A stretch of DNA of 64,000 nt, taken from assembly GCA_037176725.1 (NCBI GenBank), contig JAZBRS010000054.1, forward strand, positions 17,626,001 to 17,690,000. Reading direction: 5' to 3'. The notes beneath the pieces are model-generated. The model made no database searches, was not told where the DNA came from, and saw only the letters and a list, made by a program, of their open reading frames with translations. The DNA comes from Posidonia oceanica. Lineage: Eukaryota > Streptophyta > Magnoliopsida > Alismatales > Posidoniaceae. Of the stretch, positions 44,892 through 55,287 are shown in pieces. The first letter of the stretch is position 1. Every line of letters begins with the position of its first letter. A program made the position numbers and the translations under genes.

Positions 44892-45901
44892 ATGGCCCAG
44901 CGCACCGTCGAGACCCCCCTCACCCTTGCCTCGGAGGTGGTTCCCGTTCCGGCCCCTCTGGCTCCCGTTTCTAACCCCTCTGTGCCCTCTGTGACGCCGG
45001 GCTTTTCCCCTCTGTCGTCTGGGGCACCCCAGTTTGCTGTGGGACAGTGGCAGACGCTCGCTCCTCCTGATCCGGTCGCCGAGTCCATCTTGATGGCCAC
45101 TTCACGTGTTCTGGAGGCACCACTGACCCCACCTTCTCAGGGTTTTGTCACTTTTGACCCCCTTCTGCTGCGGCGACTCTCGCCCTAGGATTCCAGTCTC
45201 CCGAACAGTCCGGATCTCTTGGTTCTGGTTCCTCGCCGGCACTGCAATTCAGTGTTCCTACTGACGGGACACCTGAAGAGCAGTACCAGCAACTGATGGA
45301 CACTATCCAGCGGCTGCAGGGTATAGCTCTATCAGTCCGCCCTCCTTCCCCTCCTATTGTTCCTGAGGTTCCTGTGCGGCCTGCTCTCGCACATCTTGCA
45401 TTGCACTCTGCACTTCCGCCTAGACCATCGTCCCAACTGCTCACGGTTCCGACGATGGGGGCACGTATTCCGCCTCTTGCATCTGCACCACACCTCACAC
45501 AGCATGCACCTCCGCCACCTGGTGGCCAGTCGTTCGGACTGGTGGGAGCACAGTATCTCGCAGGCCCGTCCCCCGGCACCGCCCCGGTACGGCCGCTGAT
45601 GCTCCATCATCCTGCACCCATCACACAGCATACCATCTATCCTCCCCCTTTGCATCAGGCTCAGAATTCCACATGCATCCCCCCTTGCACTCCACCACAG
45701 CATGGGTATGCCGGCCATCACCTTGCGTCACCAGGCGACGTGATGGTAGATCCGGAGGAGCACCTCGGTGCGACCCAATCGGCATACGTGGTCCCTGGCC
45801 CCGCTGCCCCATCACCTGTAACAGCTATTCCAGACCCCATCAACAACAGGATGGATGTTCTGGAGAAGGCACTGCGTCTAGTGCAGGGCACGGACCACTA
45901 G
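44892..45901 (+). pseudogene. gag N-terminal Pro-rich region (frameshifted)
   Basis: ATG at 44892 (MAQRTVETPLTLASEVV) opens a Pro/Ser-rich frame. Near 45160 the coherent reading moves to another frame (SAAATLALGFQSPEQSG...EEQYQQLMDTIQRLQGI), which runs on to MDVLEKALRLVQGTDH. Two in-frame stops (TAG 45899-45901, TGA 45914-45916) then separate it from the gag core, after which the same frame continues. This region corresponds to the variable N-terminal part of Tat/Ogre gag. The breaks show that this copy cannot make full-length Gag without correction or recoding. Confidence 0.7.
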
Positions 45902-45916
45902 ACCTACCAGTTCTGA

Positions 45917-48202
45917 GACCTCTGCTGTTTCCCAGAGGCGGTACTCCCCCCGAAGTTCAAAATACCGGACTTCGAGAAGTATGATGGTAGGGGCTGCCCC
46001 ATAGCCCATCTGAAGGCGTACTGCGGTGATCTCGCCCAACTCCAGGCGGACGAGAGGTTGCTGATCCGCCTGTTCCAAAAGAGTTTGTCTGGTCCGGCCC
46101 TCAAGTGGTTCACCTCGCTTGACATGGCTACGATCAAGACTTGGAACGACCTAAGCCAGGCGTTCTTGGAACAATACTCCTTCAACCTCGATCTGGTCCC
46201 AAAGCGCGCGGACTTGATCGCAACCAAGCAGAATCCGGGTGAGCCGTTCGGGGAGTACGTCGGCCGCTGGCGTGCCCTTGCCTCGCAAGTTCGAGATAGG
46301 CCCTCCGATGAGGAGTCTATCGAGATCATCATAAAAGGGGCACAATCGTCCACCGGAGCTTTGCTTAGCATCCAACCTGTCACAACCTTCACTGCTTTGA
46401 TCCGAGCTGGCACTCGCGTAGAGAGTTCGTTGCGGAGTGGCAACTTCCCCACACTCTCTGTGCTTGCCAAGCAGGCCCCCGCCAGCAACAACGGTAGCAG
46501 CAGCAGCACCATCAACAACAATAGCAGCCTCAACAACAATCGTCCCAAGAGGAAGGATCCGCCGAAGCCCGTTGTTGCGTACGTCGACTCCCCTGCTGCT
46601 CCCGTTCGTCTGGCGTCTCGGCCTGTCCCTCCTCAGATCTATTACGCACCTGCACCTAGGGCACACCCTACACCACAAATCACTACCACCGCTCGACCGG
46701 TCTATCCTGCCGCACCGGTTCAGCAAGGACAATTCCAGAGGCCGAGACGGCCACCCATGGAGAAGCGGAAGTTCGCCCCACTGGTGGAACCGCTCACTGC
46801 CGTCCTCCCGAAGGTTGCGTCGCTCTTGAGATTTCCGGAGGTTCGCCCGCCACCAAACCCACTACCGCATTGGTTTAAGGTGAACCTTTTCTGCGACTTT
46901 TATCGAAGCGTCGGGCATTCGACTGATAGTTGTTTCACTCTCCAGAATGCTATCCAGGACTTGATCGAATCGGGAACGATTGTGATCGACACGCACGAGG
47001 CATCCACTTCTGCACCATCTCATGCACCTGCATCAGCATCTACCCCAGCTAATGTTGTCCGCCGACCCCTGTCGGAGCACTCCTATCCAGGAGGCGCAGG
47101 GACCTCAGGAATTCACTCCTTGTTTCCTTCTAGGTCTCTCACATCTGTGGTAGATCCTTCCGAACTTATCCATGATGTTTCTACTCCCTTTCCAGTCTCT
47201 CTCTATCTTGCAGCTATCGCCGGTTCTGAGTCGGGCGTTCACATGATCCGACCGCGCGCCAGGCCGGAGCGTTCTCCTGCATCAGCCGCCATGCTTTCCC
47301 GGGCCCAAGCCCCAATACATCTCCTAGCCAGACCTCAGCCAGAGTTTCCCCTACACCCACTAGCAAAACCTCAGTCCCCACCTAGCTTGCCTTCCCAACT
47401 ACCCTCCTACCCATGCCCTCCTCAGCCTGTAGCCCCTCTCGTGCTCGCCGCACGCGCTCCCGTGGTTATTAACCTAACCCGGGATACCCATCGCGTACCT
47501 TACAGCTACGCCACAGAAATATGTGCGGGAGTGACGCGATCGGGGAGGGTCTACAGACCTCCGGCACCAGTAGCCAGACCTAGCCACCCAGAACCTGCAA
47601 TACCATTGCCTTTAGTCCAGCCTACAGTCCCACTACCTTCAGGCCAGCCTCTTGAATCCACCATAGCTGAACCTGTCCCTACAACTGCACCACCTGCTAC
47701 CAAGAAATGCCAGCCTAAAGCCGACATCACATCCCAGCTCAAAAAGGTTAAGGCCGACATATCCATCTGGGACCTAATACACACTTCGGCCGAGCACCGC
47801 GAGGCTTTCCTTCGCGTGTTCCAAGCCGCCCGTGTGTCCCAAGCCATAGAACCTGCCGCCTTGGAAAGCATGGTCGGGATGATCGCGGAGCCTCAGGTCA
47901 TCACTTTCACGAGTGATGAGCTGCCTCCGGCGGGGATTAATCACAATCAACCATTGTTCGTCACGGTACAATTCAAGAACTTTCGCATTCCCCTTGCACT
48001 GGTCGATAATGGGTCAGGCCTTAACGTCTGTCCCTTGCGAACAGCAACCAAGCTCGGATTCAAGGCCGAGGACATTACTCCAGCTGTAAAGGGAATGATA
48101 GCTTTTGATAACACTCACCATGACGCTCTAGGGATTTTGATTATTCCTCTTACCATTGGCCCGGTCACATTCGATGTGGAATTCTACGTCGTCGACTTGT
48201 AA
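45917..48202 (+). pseudogene. gag core, zinc-knuckle remnant and aspartic protease
   Basis: The gag core reads FPEAVLPPKFKIPDFEKYDG, then CPIAHLKAYC, then QKSLSGPALKWF and FLEQYSFNLDLVP with FGEYVGRWRALASQV (45925-46300), as in Ty3/gypsy Gag. The single knuckle is FCDFYRSVGHSTDSC (46888-46932), where the His expected four residues after... the first Cys is Tyr. After a long Pro-rich linker, KKVKADISIWDLIHTS and FVTVQFKNFRIPLALVDNGSGLNVCPL (about 47960-48040) give the retropepsin-like domain. Its catalytic triplet is Asp-Asn-Gly, a form seen in this group. TAA at 48200-48202 interrupts the protease just before PNFNFLLGRPWLH, which continues in the same frame. Confidence 0.88.
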
Positions 48203-50159
48203 CCTAACTTCAACTTTCTACTTGGGCGCCCTTGGCTCCACAAGCATCAGGTTATCCCCTCGACCCTCCATCGCATGATCAAGTTCCGCCGAGGCGACGA
48301 TGTTATCGTTGTCATGGCGGAGAATTTTGAGAAGGAGCGGATCGAGGCGATTTCCTCTATATCTTCGCGGACTGTCCCCTTTGATCCTGATCTCTCGAAC
48401 GCCTTGTATCGCGTTAATCGGTGCGAGCCGGTTAACTTTTTACCAGATCTTGAGCGTGTCAACTCCTTGGCCGTTCACAACAACCCCTTTCAGATGGTCG
48501 AGAACGTTTGTCACAGATGGGGCTACGTCAAAGGGACACCGCTCGGGCGACATGGCCAAGGAATCGCCGAACCAATCATGGCGGAAGAACGAAGAGACAA
48601 CGAGGGTCTGGGGTACGACCCTCACACCGATAAAGGCAAGCGCCCGCAAGCGAAGAATCAGAGAATAGTCATACCTCGGAGCCTAGCTAACTTTACAAGT
48701 GCAGGTATCCTGGGTTCAAGCGCCGTTCAAGCCATAGTGCCGTCAGAGCCGTGTCAAAGCCCTCCGCCACCGGAGGAGGACTGGGTCTGCGTTGAGGACT
48801 ACTACTCGGACGAGGAACAGTCGGGCACGACGGGGGCAGTTCAGACTTGTAATGGAAGCCAGCCAAGCCCAACAGCACCTCGATCAGTTTGTTCAGTCCT
48901 TCCGACCGAGGATCATGAAGCATCAGACTTGACAGAACCCTTGGCAGATTTGGCAGTCTTTGATTCTCCTGCAGTCATGTCAGGAATACCAGCACCAATT
49001 CAAGCACAGTCAGTCAGTTCGCATGCAACCGTTGTCGCATCAGTGCAACTACCACCTTCGCAGAAAGGTCAATCGCTGAGTTCAGTCAGCAGCACAGCTC
49101 AGCCCTTTTCAGAGGCCGCACCACAGGCAATACAGCCAGCTCAATCAGTCATGCACCCCCTTGCCGCAGACCGGCAACTTTCATGGCCAGATCCTATGGT
49201 ATCGGAGGCCGAGCTCTCGTCGTCATCACCAGTCACGGAGAATCAGCTGAGCATCGCGGTCTCCCGGCCCTCGGGCCTTCAAGAGAGCACCTCTGCCCAT
49301 CCTCTGACAGCAGCAGTCACTCTGGCAGCATATCCATCTGCAATCCCTCTGACTAGACCATCTGGGTCTCCCTTGCCGGGACAGTCGCAATCAGGCGCGC
49401 CCGTGAGTCAGAAGATACAAGTACCAGAGACAGTAATCCATCTCGCAGCCGAGCCAGTGCCTCAGGCCCTCGGCGCCTACTATGTCGATTCACCCTCAGA
49501 TGAGGAAGAAGGAGGGGCGATAGAAGCCCAAGTCGATTCATGGATGTCTGATCTAGAGCTGCTTTACCAGGAACAGCTTGAATCCATAGCAGAAGACTTG
49601 ACACAGCACCAAGCCGCAGAAAGGAAAGGAAAAGCCGTGGTTACGGATCATCCTCTGCGAGAGGGCTCCACCTCCATCATGGTCCTAGAAGAAAACTTAA
49701 GAATGTCGGACTCCTCTAGACCCGATGAGCTTCTCACCATTCAGTCCGAAGGTGGATCTAGTTGGCTCGTGCAGCACATGCCTCATTCGGGCAGGATGGC
49801 AAGGGGCGGCAGTATCCAAGTCAACCGCCAGTCTGATACGCCCTCCACGAGCATGTTAGCAGATTCAGAAGAAGAGGCACCAGTGGATCACACAACAACG
49901 GCAACAGAACAGAAAGCAGAATCAGTGACAGAGTTGTCAGAAGTTTCAGTGGCAAAGTCATCAGCAGTATCAGTCGCAGAACTGGCAAGGCTTTCAGTAG
50001 TATCAGCAGAACATGCAGCAGTATCATCAGCAGCAGAGCAGACGGGAGAAGTTGTCAGAACAGAGGCCGCGCGTCGAGGATACAGAAACTCTTGAGGACA
50101 TGGACCAGGTCAAGCAGTTCGAGCCGGTCAACATGTGCTACCTCAAGAAGTACTATTAG
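48203..50159 (+). pseudogene. protease C-terminus, G-patch-like domain and acidic low-complexity tail
   Basis: It continues the gag-protease frame after the TAA. NFNFLLGRPWLHKHQVIPST is the usual end of the Tat protease fold. WGYVKGTPLGRHGQGIAEPI (48519-48578) with NEGLGYDP (48600-48623) resembles a G-patch, a glycine-rich RNA-binding and helicase-activating module. The rest (to 50095) is Ser/Pro/Ala/Glu-rich with acidic YYSDEE and DSPSDEEEGG motifs. The open frame stops at 50093-50095. A neighbouring frame reads VEDTETLEDMDQVKQFEP and ends YLKKYY at 50159, suggesting a one-base shift near 50060. Reverse transcriptase would be expected next in an autonomous element, but it is absent. Confidence 0.75.
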
Positions 50160-51494
50160 TAGCTGGGAGTAGCTATTGCGGATCCTTCCTCCCACTTGTC
50201 ATATCTTCACCACTCGCATGTCTTTGTATCTCTTTTCGCTCTATCTCCTCCCCACTTCACTTCATCCCATTTCCTACATTTCCTGACATTGCAGCACTCC
50301 TGTGCATCCCTGCTCATCCCGCTCACATTCCTCGTCAAATCATGCATTGCTTAGCTGTCCGGTGATGAAAACCGGAGGTGCTTGCCTGCTGCGAAAGGAG
50401 TCTCCCGACCTCACCCGATGCTACTTAGATGTCTTGACTAGTGAGGGAGCCACCACTCAATGAGAGCGGGCGAAATGCCCAAACCCCTAAGGACTTACGC
50501 CCTTTAGAAAAGTGCTAGGTGTTGGTCAGAAAGCAGTACATATCCCAGCCTAGATGTGCGGAAAAAGAGAAAGAAAGAGAGAGCCAAAAGTCTGTATCCG
50601 AAAGACCCTAACGCCCATCTCCCCTGGGGGAGGGGACAGCGGAAACCTGCAAGCCAAAAAAAAAGAAAGGAAAATGAAAAAGAAAAAAAAAGGAACGAAA
50701 AAGAAAAAAAACAAAAGGAGAATGATAGAAAAGAAAAGGGAGAGGGGGGAAAGGCCCCATTCCCGCAAAAAAAAAAGGAAAAAAAAGAAGAAGAGAATAA
50801 AAGCAGGCCGCGTAACCCCGCACCTCTCACCTACCCCAGAAAAGAGTCAAAGCCCGGGTCGAGTCCTCCTTGCTTCCAAAATAGGAATGAGGAGAGCTCT
50901 GCACACCGACATTAAAAAAAAGATAGAAGAAAGAGATAGGAGTGAGTGTAAGTCCTTGAGAGTTTGACATGGAGCCCGCCTTCTCTACACCACCACCAAA
51001 CATCACCAACATCCTTTCCTCGAGTGCCACCAACAAGTTAGGAGTCTGAGTAGAGTCCGGTGAGTTAAGGACCGCTCCCTTTCCATACAGCAGGCACCAA
51101 AGCACCCCGATACTGAGGGCAAACTACACCAAATCACACGCATCTGCATTTTCCAGTCATCCCCACCCTCTCTGATCATCCCACTCCGCAAAGGCTTACT
51201 CCAGCGCTGAGACAGTACCTCTACTTAGCATGCGTTGGCACCGTCAGGCTGCGACAACCCGGGGTTCCCGACAGTCCCCGCCACATCAACAGAATGCCCT
51301 TATGCTTATACATGTTCAATTGCCATAGTCTGAATGTTTACTGCTAAATGTGTCGCACCTATTTCTACCAGTTTCAGAATCTGCTTTCCTATGATGGTTT
51401 TGTGCCTATATGAGCTCTGATAATTCACAGTCTTGGCAACAGGTATCTGAAGACTCTTGTAACAGCCGTCTGCCCACATCCTGCAATTTGTGCA
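50160..51494 (+). other. internal non-coding region with purine tract
   Basis: Where pol would lie in a full Tat element there is no RT, RNase H or integrase motif in any frame. A purine-rich AAAGAAAAAG tract covers 50540-50800. Open frames here are Lys/Glu- or Phe/Ser-rich by composition. Confidence 0.7.
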
Positions 51495-52697
51495 ATGGGT
51501 TTCCCCACCTTGGTAACCCCCACACACTGCTCCGAGATCCTGCGAGAATGGATCGGTAAGCTTACAAAAGATGACTGTGAGAAGCTGCGCCTGTGGGGCA
51601 TTCCGACCAAACCGCTTAGGGCTGCTGATGTAGAGGTGAGCCGCCATCTTCTGTGTGCTGCTGCGCGATTCTGGAAACCAGCACACCATGTCTTCCGTTT
51701 CGGCAGAACTGAACTGACACCCACACTGGAAGAAGTGCGCCGGATCTGCGGCTTTTCCAAGATCTTGGGGCCGCCCATCTTCATGAGGCATGACGGATAC
51801 ATGGCAGTCCTGAAACAGTTGACCGGCCTCTCTACCCAAAGTTGCCAGCAGAAGCTGATTTGTACTAGCGGGCCCATGCCTCTGCTTCGCCTAGCGTACT
51901 TTGATGATATTGTGGAAAAGCGCACTGAACTCGGAGATGAGCTGTGGCTCCGAGGGTTTGTCACCCGTTTCCTAGGCGAGCTGGTCTTTACTCATGGCAA
52001 GGTAACAGTGGCCGTCGAGATCGCTGAAATAGCACTTGCCGTGGTGACTCGCCAGATAGACCTAGCACCGGTTGTCTTGGCAGAAACCTACCGCGGTCTG
52101 GACCGCATCTCGCATCGCTGCCGCCACTTTCAGGGTTGCGGATCATTCATTCAGGTCTGGCTAGCGGCGCACACTGAGATAGACCTTCTGCGCCCCCAAG
52201 TGCATGCTTTCGAGGCCTACTGCAGTAGCGGCCATGCCAAGACCGTCAAGAGCGTCAAGGAAGAATATGAAAGGCTATCGGGACTGACAGACGACACAGT
52301 CACATGACGCATCATTCCTTCTGCAGCCGAAGCATTCACTGTCTTCTTCAATGCACGCGACATGCGTTTGGCTGTGCTACCAGGATTTACTGCGGGTGTA
52401 GAATATCACCCTATCAGAGTCATGCGTCAGTTCGACTTCCAGCAGGGCGCCTTTGTCGACAGCACAGCGCCTAAGCTCCTTCAAGAATATCCCCTCAGTA
52501 CAATTGCCCCCACGAAGGAGCTGGCCAACCTGATGCAGCATGGGGTGCGATTAACAGACATCGCTGCAATAAGAGGTGTAAGGTGTACCCCTGAGTACAT
52601 CACTGAAGTGCAGGACCTCTGGCCCATTGACGAAGTCCCGCCGAGCGGTCCCTTGTTCCCTGACTCTGGAAGATCAAAGAAGGCCCGAATCAGCTAG
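51495..52697 (+). pseudogene. DUF7745 / plant-mobile-domain-like ORF, one stop
   Basis: Frame of 401 codons from ATG 51495 with one TGA (52305-52307); the same frame continues to 52697. Near residues 60-90 FWKPAHHVFRFGRTELTPTLEEVRRICGF has the pattern aromatic-x-F-x-F-G-x-x-E-x-T-P-T-x-E-E-x-x-x-L/I-x-G of the plant DUF7745/plant-mobile-domain group. An alpha-helical region follows (YFDDIVEKRTELGDE, WLRGFVTRFLGELVF, VVTRQIDLAPVVLAETYRGL). The C-terminus ends SGRSKKARIS, a basic tail. The function of this domain is unknown; such domains are often carried by plant transposable elements. The domain call is from memory of the family pattern. Confidence 0.7.
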
Positions 52698-53099
52698 AGC
52701 CATCATGCAGCTGTCCTTCTGTCTTCCTTTCAAGTTGTGCTGTACTTTTTGGCCTGTCACGGGCATGTAACCAACAATTCTATCAATGCAAAACTGTTTT
52801 GCGCTGGCTGTTCACATTTCAAAGTTGATCATGCATTCCATGCTCCTCGTCGCTCACGTCCGGAGGCCCCTTGGCCCGACTGATTGCTCGCATGACGCAG
52901 GAAAGTCCTCAGCAAACGACCCAGGCTCCAGGACCTCTGTGAACCCGCGCCGTCCGACCTGCCACCAGACATCCCCGGCTGAGTCTCCTTTGGGCTGGTA
53001 CCCCAAACTATTTGTCTAACAAACACGTCAGTTTTGTCCCCCCTTCGCTTTTCTCGATACCAGGGACGTTTCGACCAACCGGGTATCTCACCCTTGTTC

Positions 53100-53560
53100 T
53101 CATCCCCTCTTTGCCGGCCGATGAGTCCGATATCTTATCACCTTTCCCAATCAATCAATCTCATCATTATCTCATCTCCTCTTTGCCGGCCGATAAATCC
53201 GATATCTTATCACCTTTTTTAATCAAGCTCTCATCATTATCTCACCTCCCTTCTTTAGCATCAAGCTCTCATCATTACCTCATCCCCCTTCTTTAGCATT
53301 AGCTCTCATCATTACCTCATCCCCCTTCTTTAGCATTAGTTCTCATCATTACCTCACCCCCTTTCTTTAGCAATAACTCTCATCATTACCTCATCTCCCT
53401 CTTTAGAAGTAGCCTCTCATCATGATCTCATCCCTTCTTATCAAGCAATCAAGCACTCATCAATCAATCATTCAGCAATCAATCATTCAGCATTCAATCA
53501 CTCATCAACCAATCACTCATCACTCGATCATTCATCAATCAAGCACCCTTAGGCTGATAT
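53100..53560 (+). repeat. short tandem repeats CTCATCATTACCTCATCCCCCTTCTTTAGCA
   Basis: About five copies of a 36-40-bp unit at 53225-53420, preceded by two copies of CTTTGCCGGCCGATRARTCCGATATCTTATCACC and followed by AATCAATCATTCAGC runs. Non-coding. Confidence 0.8.
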
Positions 53561-53564
53561 CCTA

Positions 53565-54830
53565 AACCATCAACAATCAAACACTCCCAGGCTGATATTC
53601 CTAAACTACCTAACTCTCAGGCTGATATTCCTAAACTATCTACTCCCAGGCTGATATTCCTAAACTATCTACTCTCAGGCTGATATTCCTAAACTATCTA
53701 CTCTCAGGCTGATATTCCTAAACTATCTACTCTCAGGCTGATATCCTAAACTATCTATTCTCAGGCTGATATTCCTAAACTATCTATCTTCTGGCTGATC
53801 CATGGTTGGCCCGCAGTTGTGTTATACGGCTGACATCCAGTAACTGTCCCTCGCAATGCCGCTAGGCTGATAACCTAAACTATCGATCTAGGCTGATAAC
53901 CTAAACTATCGCTAGGCTGATATCCTAAACTATCTATCTAGGCTGATATCCTAAACTATCCGGCATTTGCGTTATACGGCTGACATCCAGTAACTGTCCT
54001 TCGTAATTGCCCTTTCCAGTTGATAGGACTGTAAACTATCGCTAGGCTGATAACCTAAACTATCTATCTAGGCTGATATCCTAAACTATCGATCTAGGCT
54101 GATAACCTAAACTATCGATCTAGGCTGATATCCTAAACTATCTATGGCAATTACGTTATACGGCTGATATCCAGTAACTATCCCTTGCAATTGCTCTTTC
54201 CAGTTGATAGGACTGTAAACTATCTCTAGGCTGATAACCTAAACTATCTCTAGGCTGATAACCTAAACTATCGATCTAGGCTGATATCCTAAACTATCGA
54301 TCTAGGCTGATAACCTAAACTATCGCCAGGCTGATATCCTAAACTATCGATCTAGGCTGATATCCTAAACTATCTATCGCAATTGCATTATACGGCTGAC
54401 ATCCAGTAACTATCCCTCGCAATGCCGCTAGGCTGATAACCTAAACTATCGATCTAGGCTGATAACCTAAACTATCGCTAGGCTGATATCCTAAACTATC
54501 TATCTAGGCTGATATCCTAAACTATCCGGCATTTGCGTAATACGGCTGATATCCAGTAACTATCACTCATGGTTTGCCCTTTCCAGTTGATAGGACTGTA
54601 AACTATCGATCTAGGCTGATAACCTAAACTATCGCTAGGCTGATAACCTAAACTATCGATCTAGGCTGATATCCTAAACTATCTATGGCAACCATGTTAT
54701 ACGGCTGATACCCAGTAATTATCACTCACAACTGCACCTTCCGGTTGATAGGACCGTAAACTATCGTTCTGGTTGATAGGACCGTAAACTATCGCCCTCG
54801 GCTGATGATTCGAAACTCATCCGGTCGATA
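53565..54830 (+). repeat. 22-26-bp minisatellite in the 3' internal region
   Basis: Unit CTAGGCTGATAACCTAAACTATCGAT (and a GATATCC variant) is repeated about 40 times. It is broken every 180-220 bp by a spacer GTTATACGGCTGACATCCAGTAACTATC...CCAGTTGATAGGACTGTAAACTATC (53826, 53968, 54152, 54390, 54538, 54698). Tandem repeats at this place, between the last ORF and the 3' LTR, are known for Ogre-type elements and can seed satellite DNA. Confidence 0.92.
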
Positions 54831-55272
54831 AGTCCGACAACTTATCACCTCCCCGTGCGACTTCGTCCCAAAGGACGGAGCCCCGCATCCTTCTGCGTCC
54901 GGGAAAAGGTCCACCTCTCCCGTCACGCCTTTGTGGCTTTGGCTATCCTTCTTTTCGTGGCAGGTCTGGACCTCCCGTCAAGCTCCGCGGTGCACCGCAA
55001 CATCCCTCTTCAGCGTCGTCAGCATCGCCAGCGTCACCCGCGTCGCTTCGGTCCCCCCCATCGGTACTAACTCCAGCACTAACTTTTGCATTGCATCCGC
55101 ATTAGCATGCATCGCATACATTGCATCTCATCCATCCGCACTTGCACATTACACTGCGGCAACGATCCAAGATGTTCGGCGCATCCGCCGAATAAGTGGC
55201 TCACGCCGATAGCAACCCTCTGCTCTCGCCGGTCAAATGGGGTGTCCCGTCAACCCTGAGCAGCGGCCTCGC

Positions 55273-55287
55273 TCAGGGAGGGGCATC
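55273..55287 (+). promoter_or_regulatory. polypurine tract of the giant element
   Basis: CAGGGAGGGGCATC directly before the TG of the 3' LTR, the expected site for plus-strand priming. Confidence 0.75.

Noticed and set aside
50554..50967. Lys/Glu-rich ORF in the giant element
   Set aside because: Encoded by a purine tract. The complementary frames are equally open (Phe/Ser-rich).
53565..54830. CRISPR-like array
   Set aside because: The repeats are contiguous minisatellite units without unique spacers of constant length, in a plant nuclear context.
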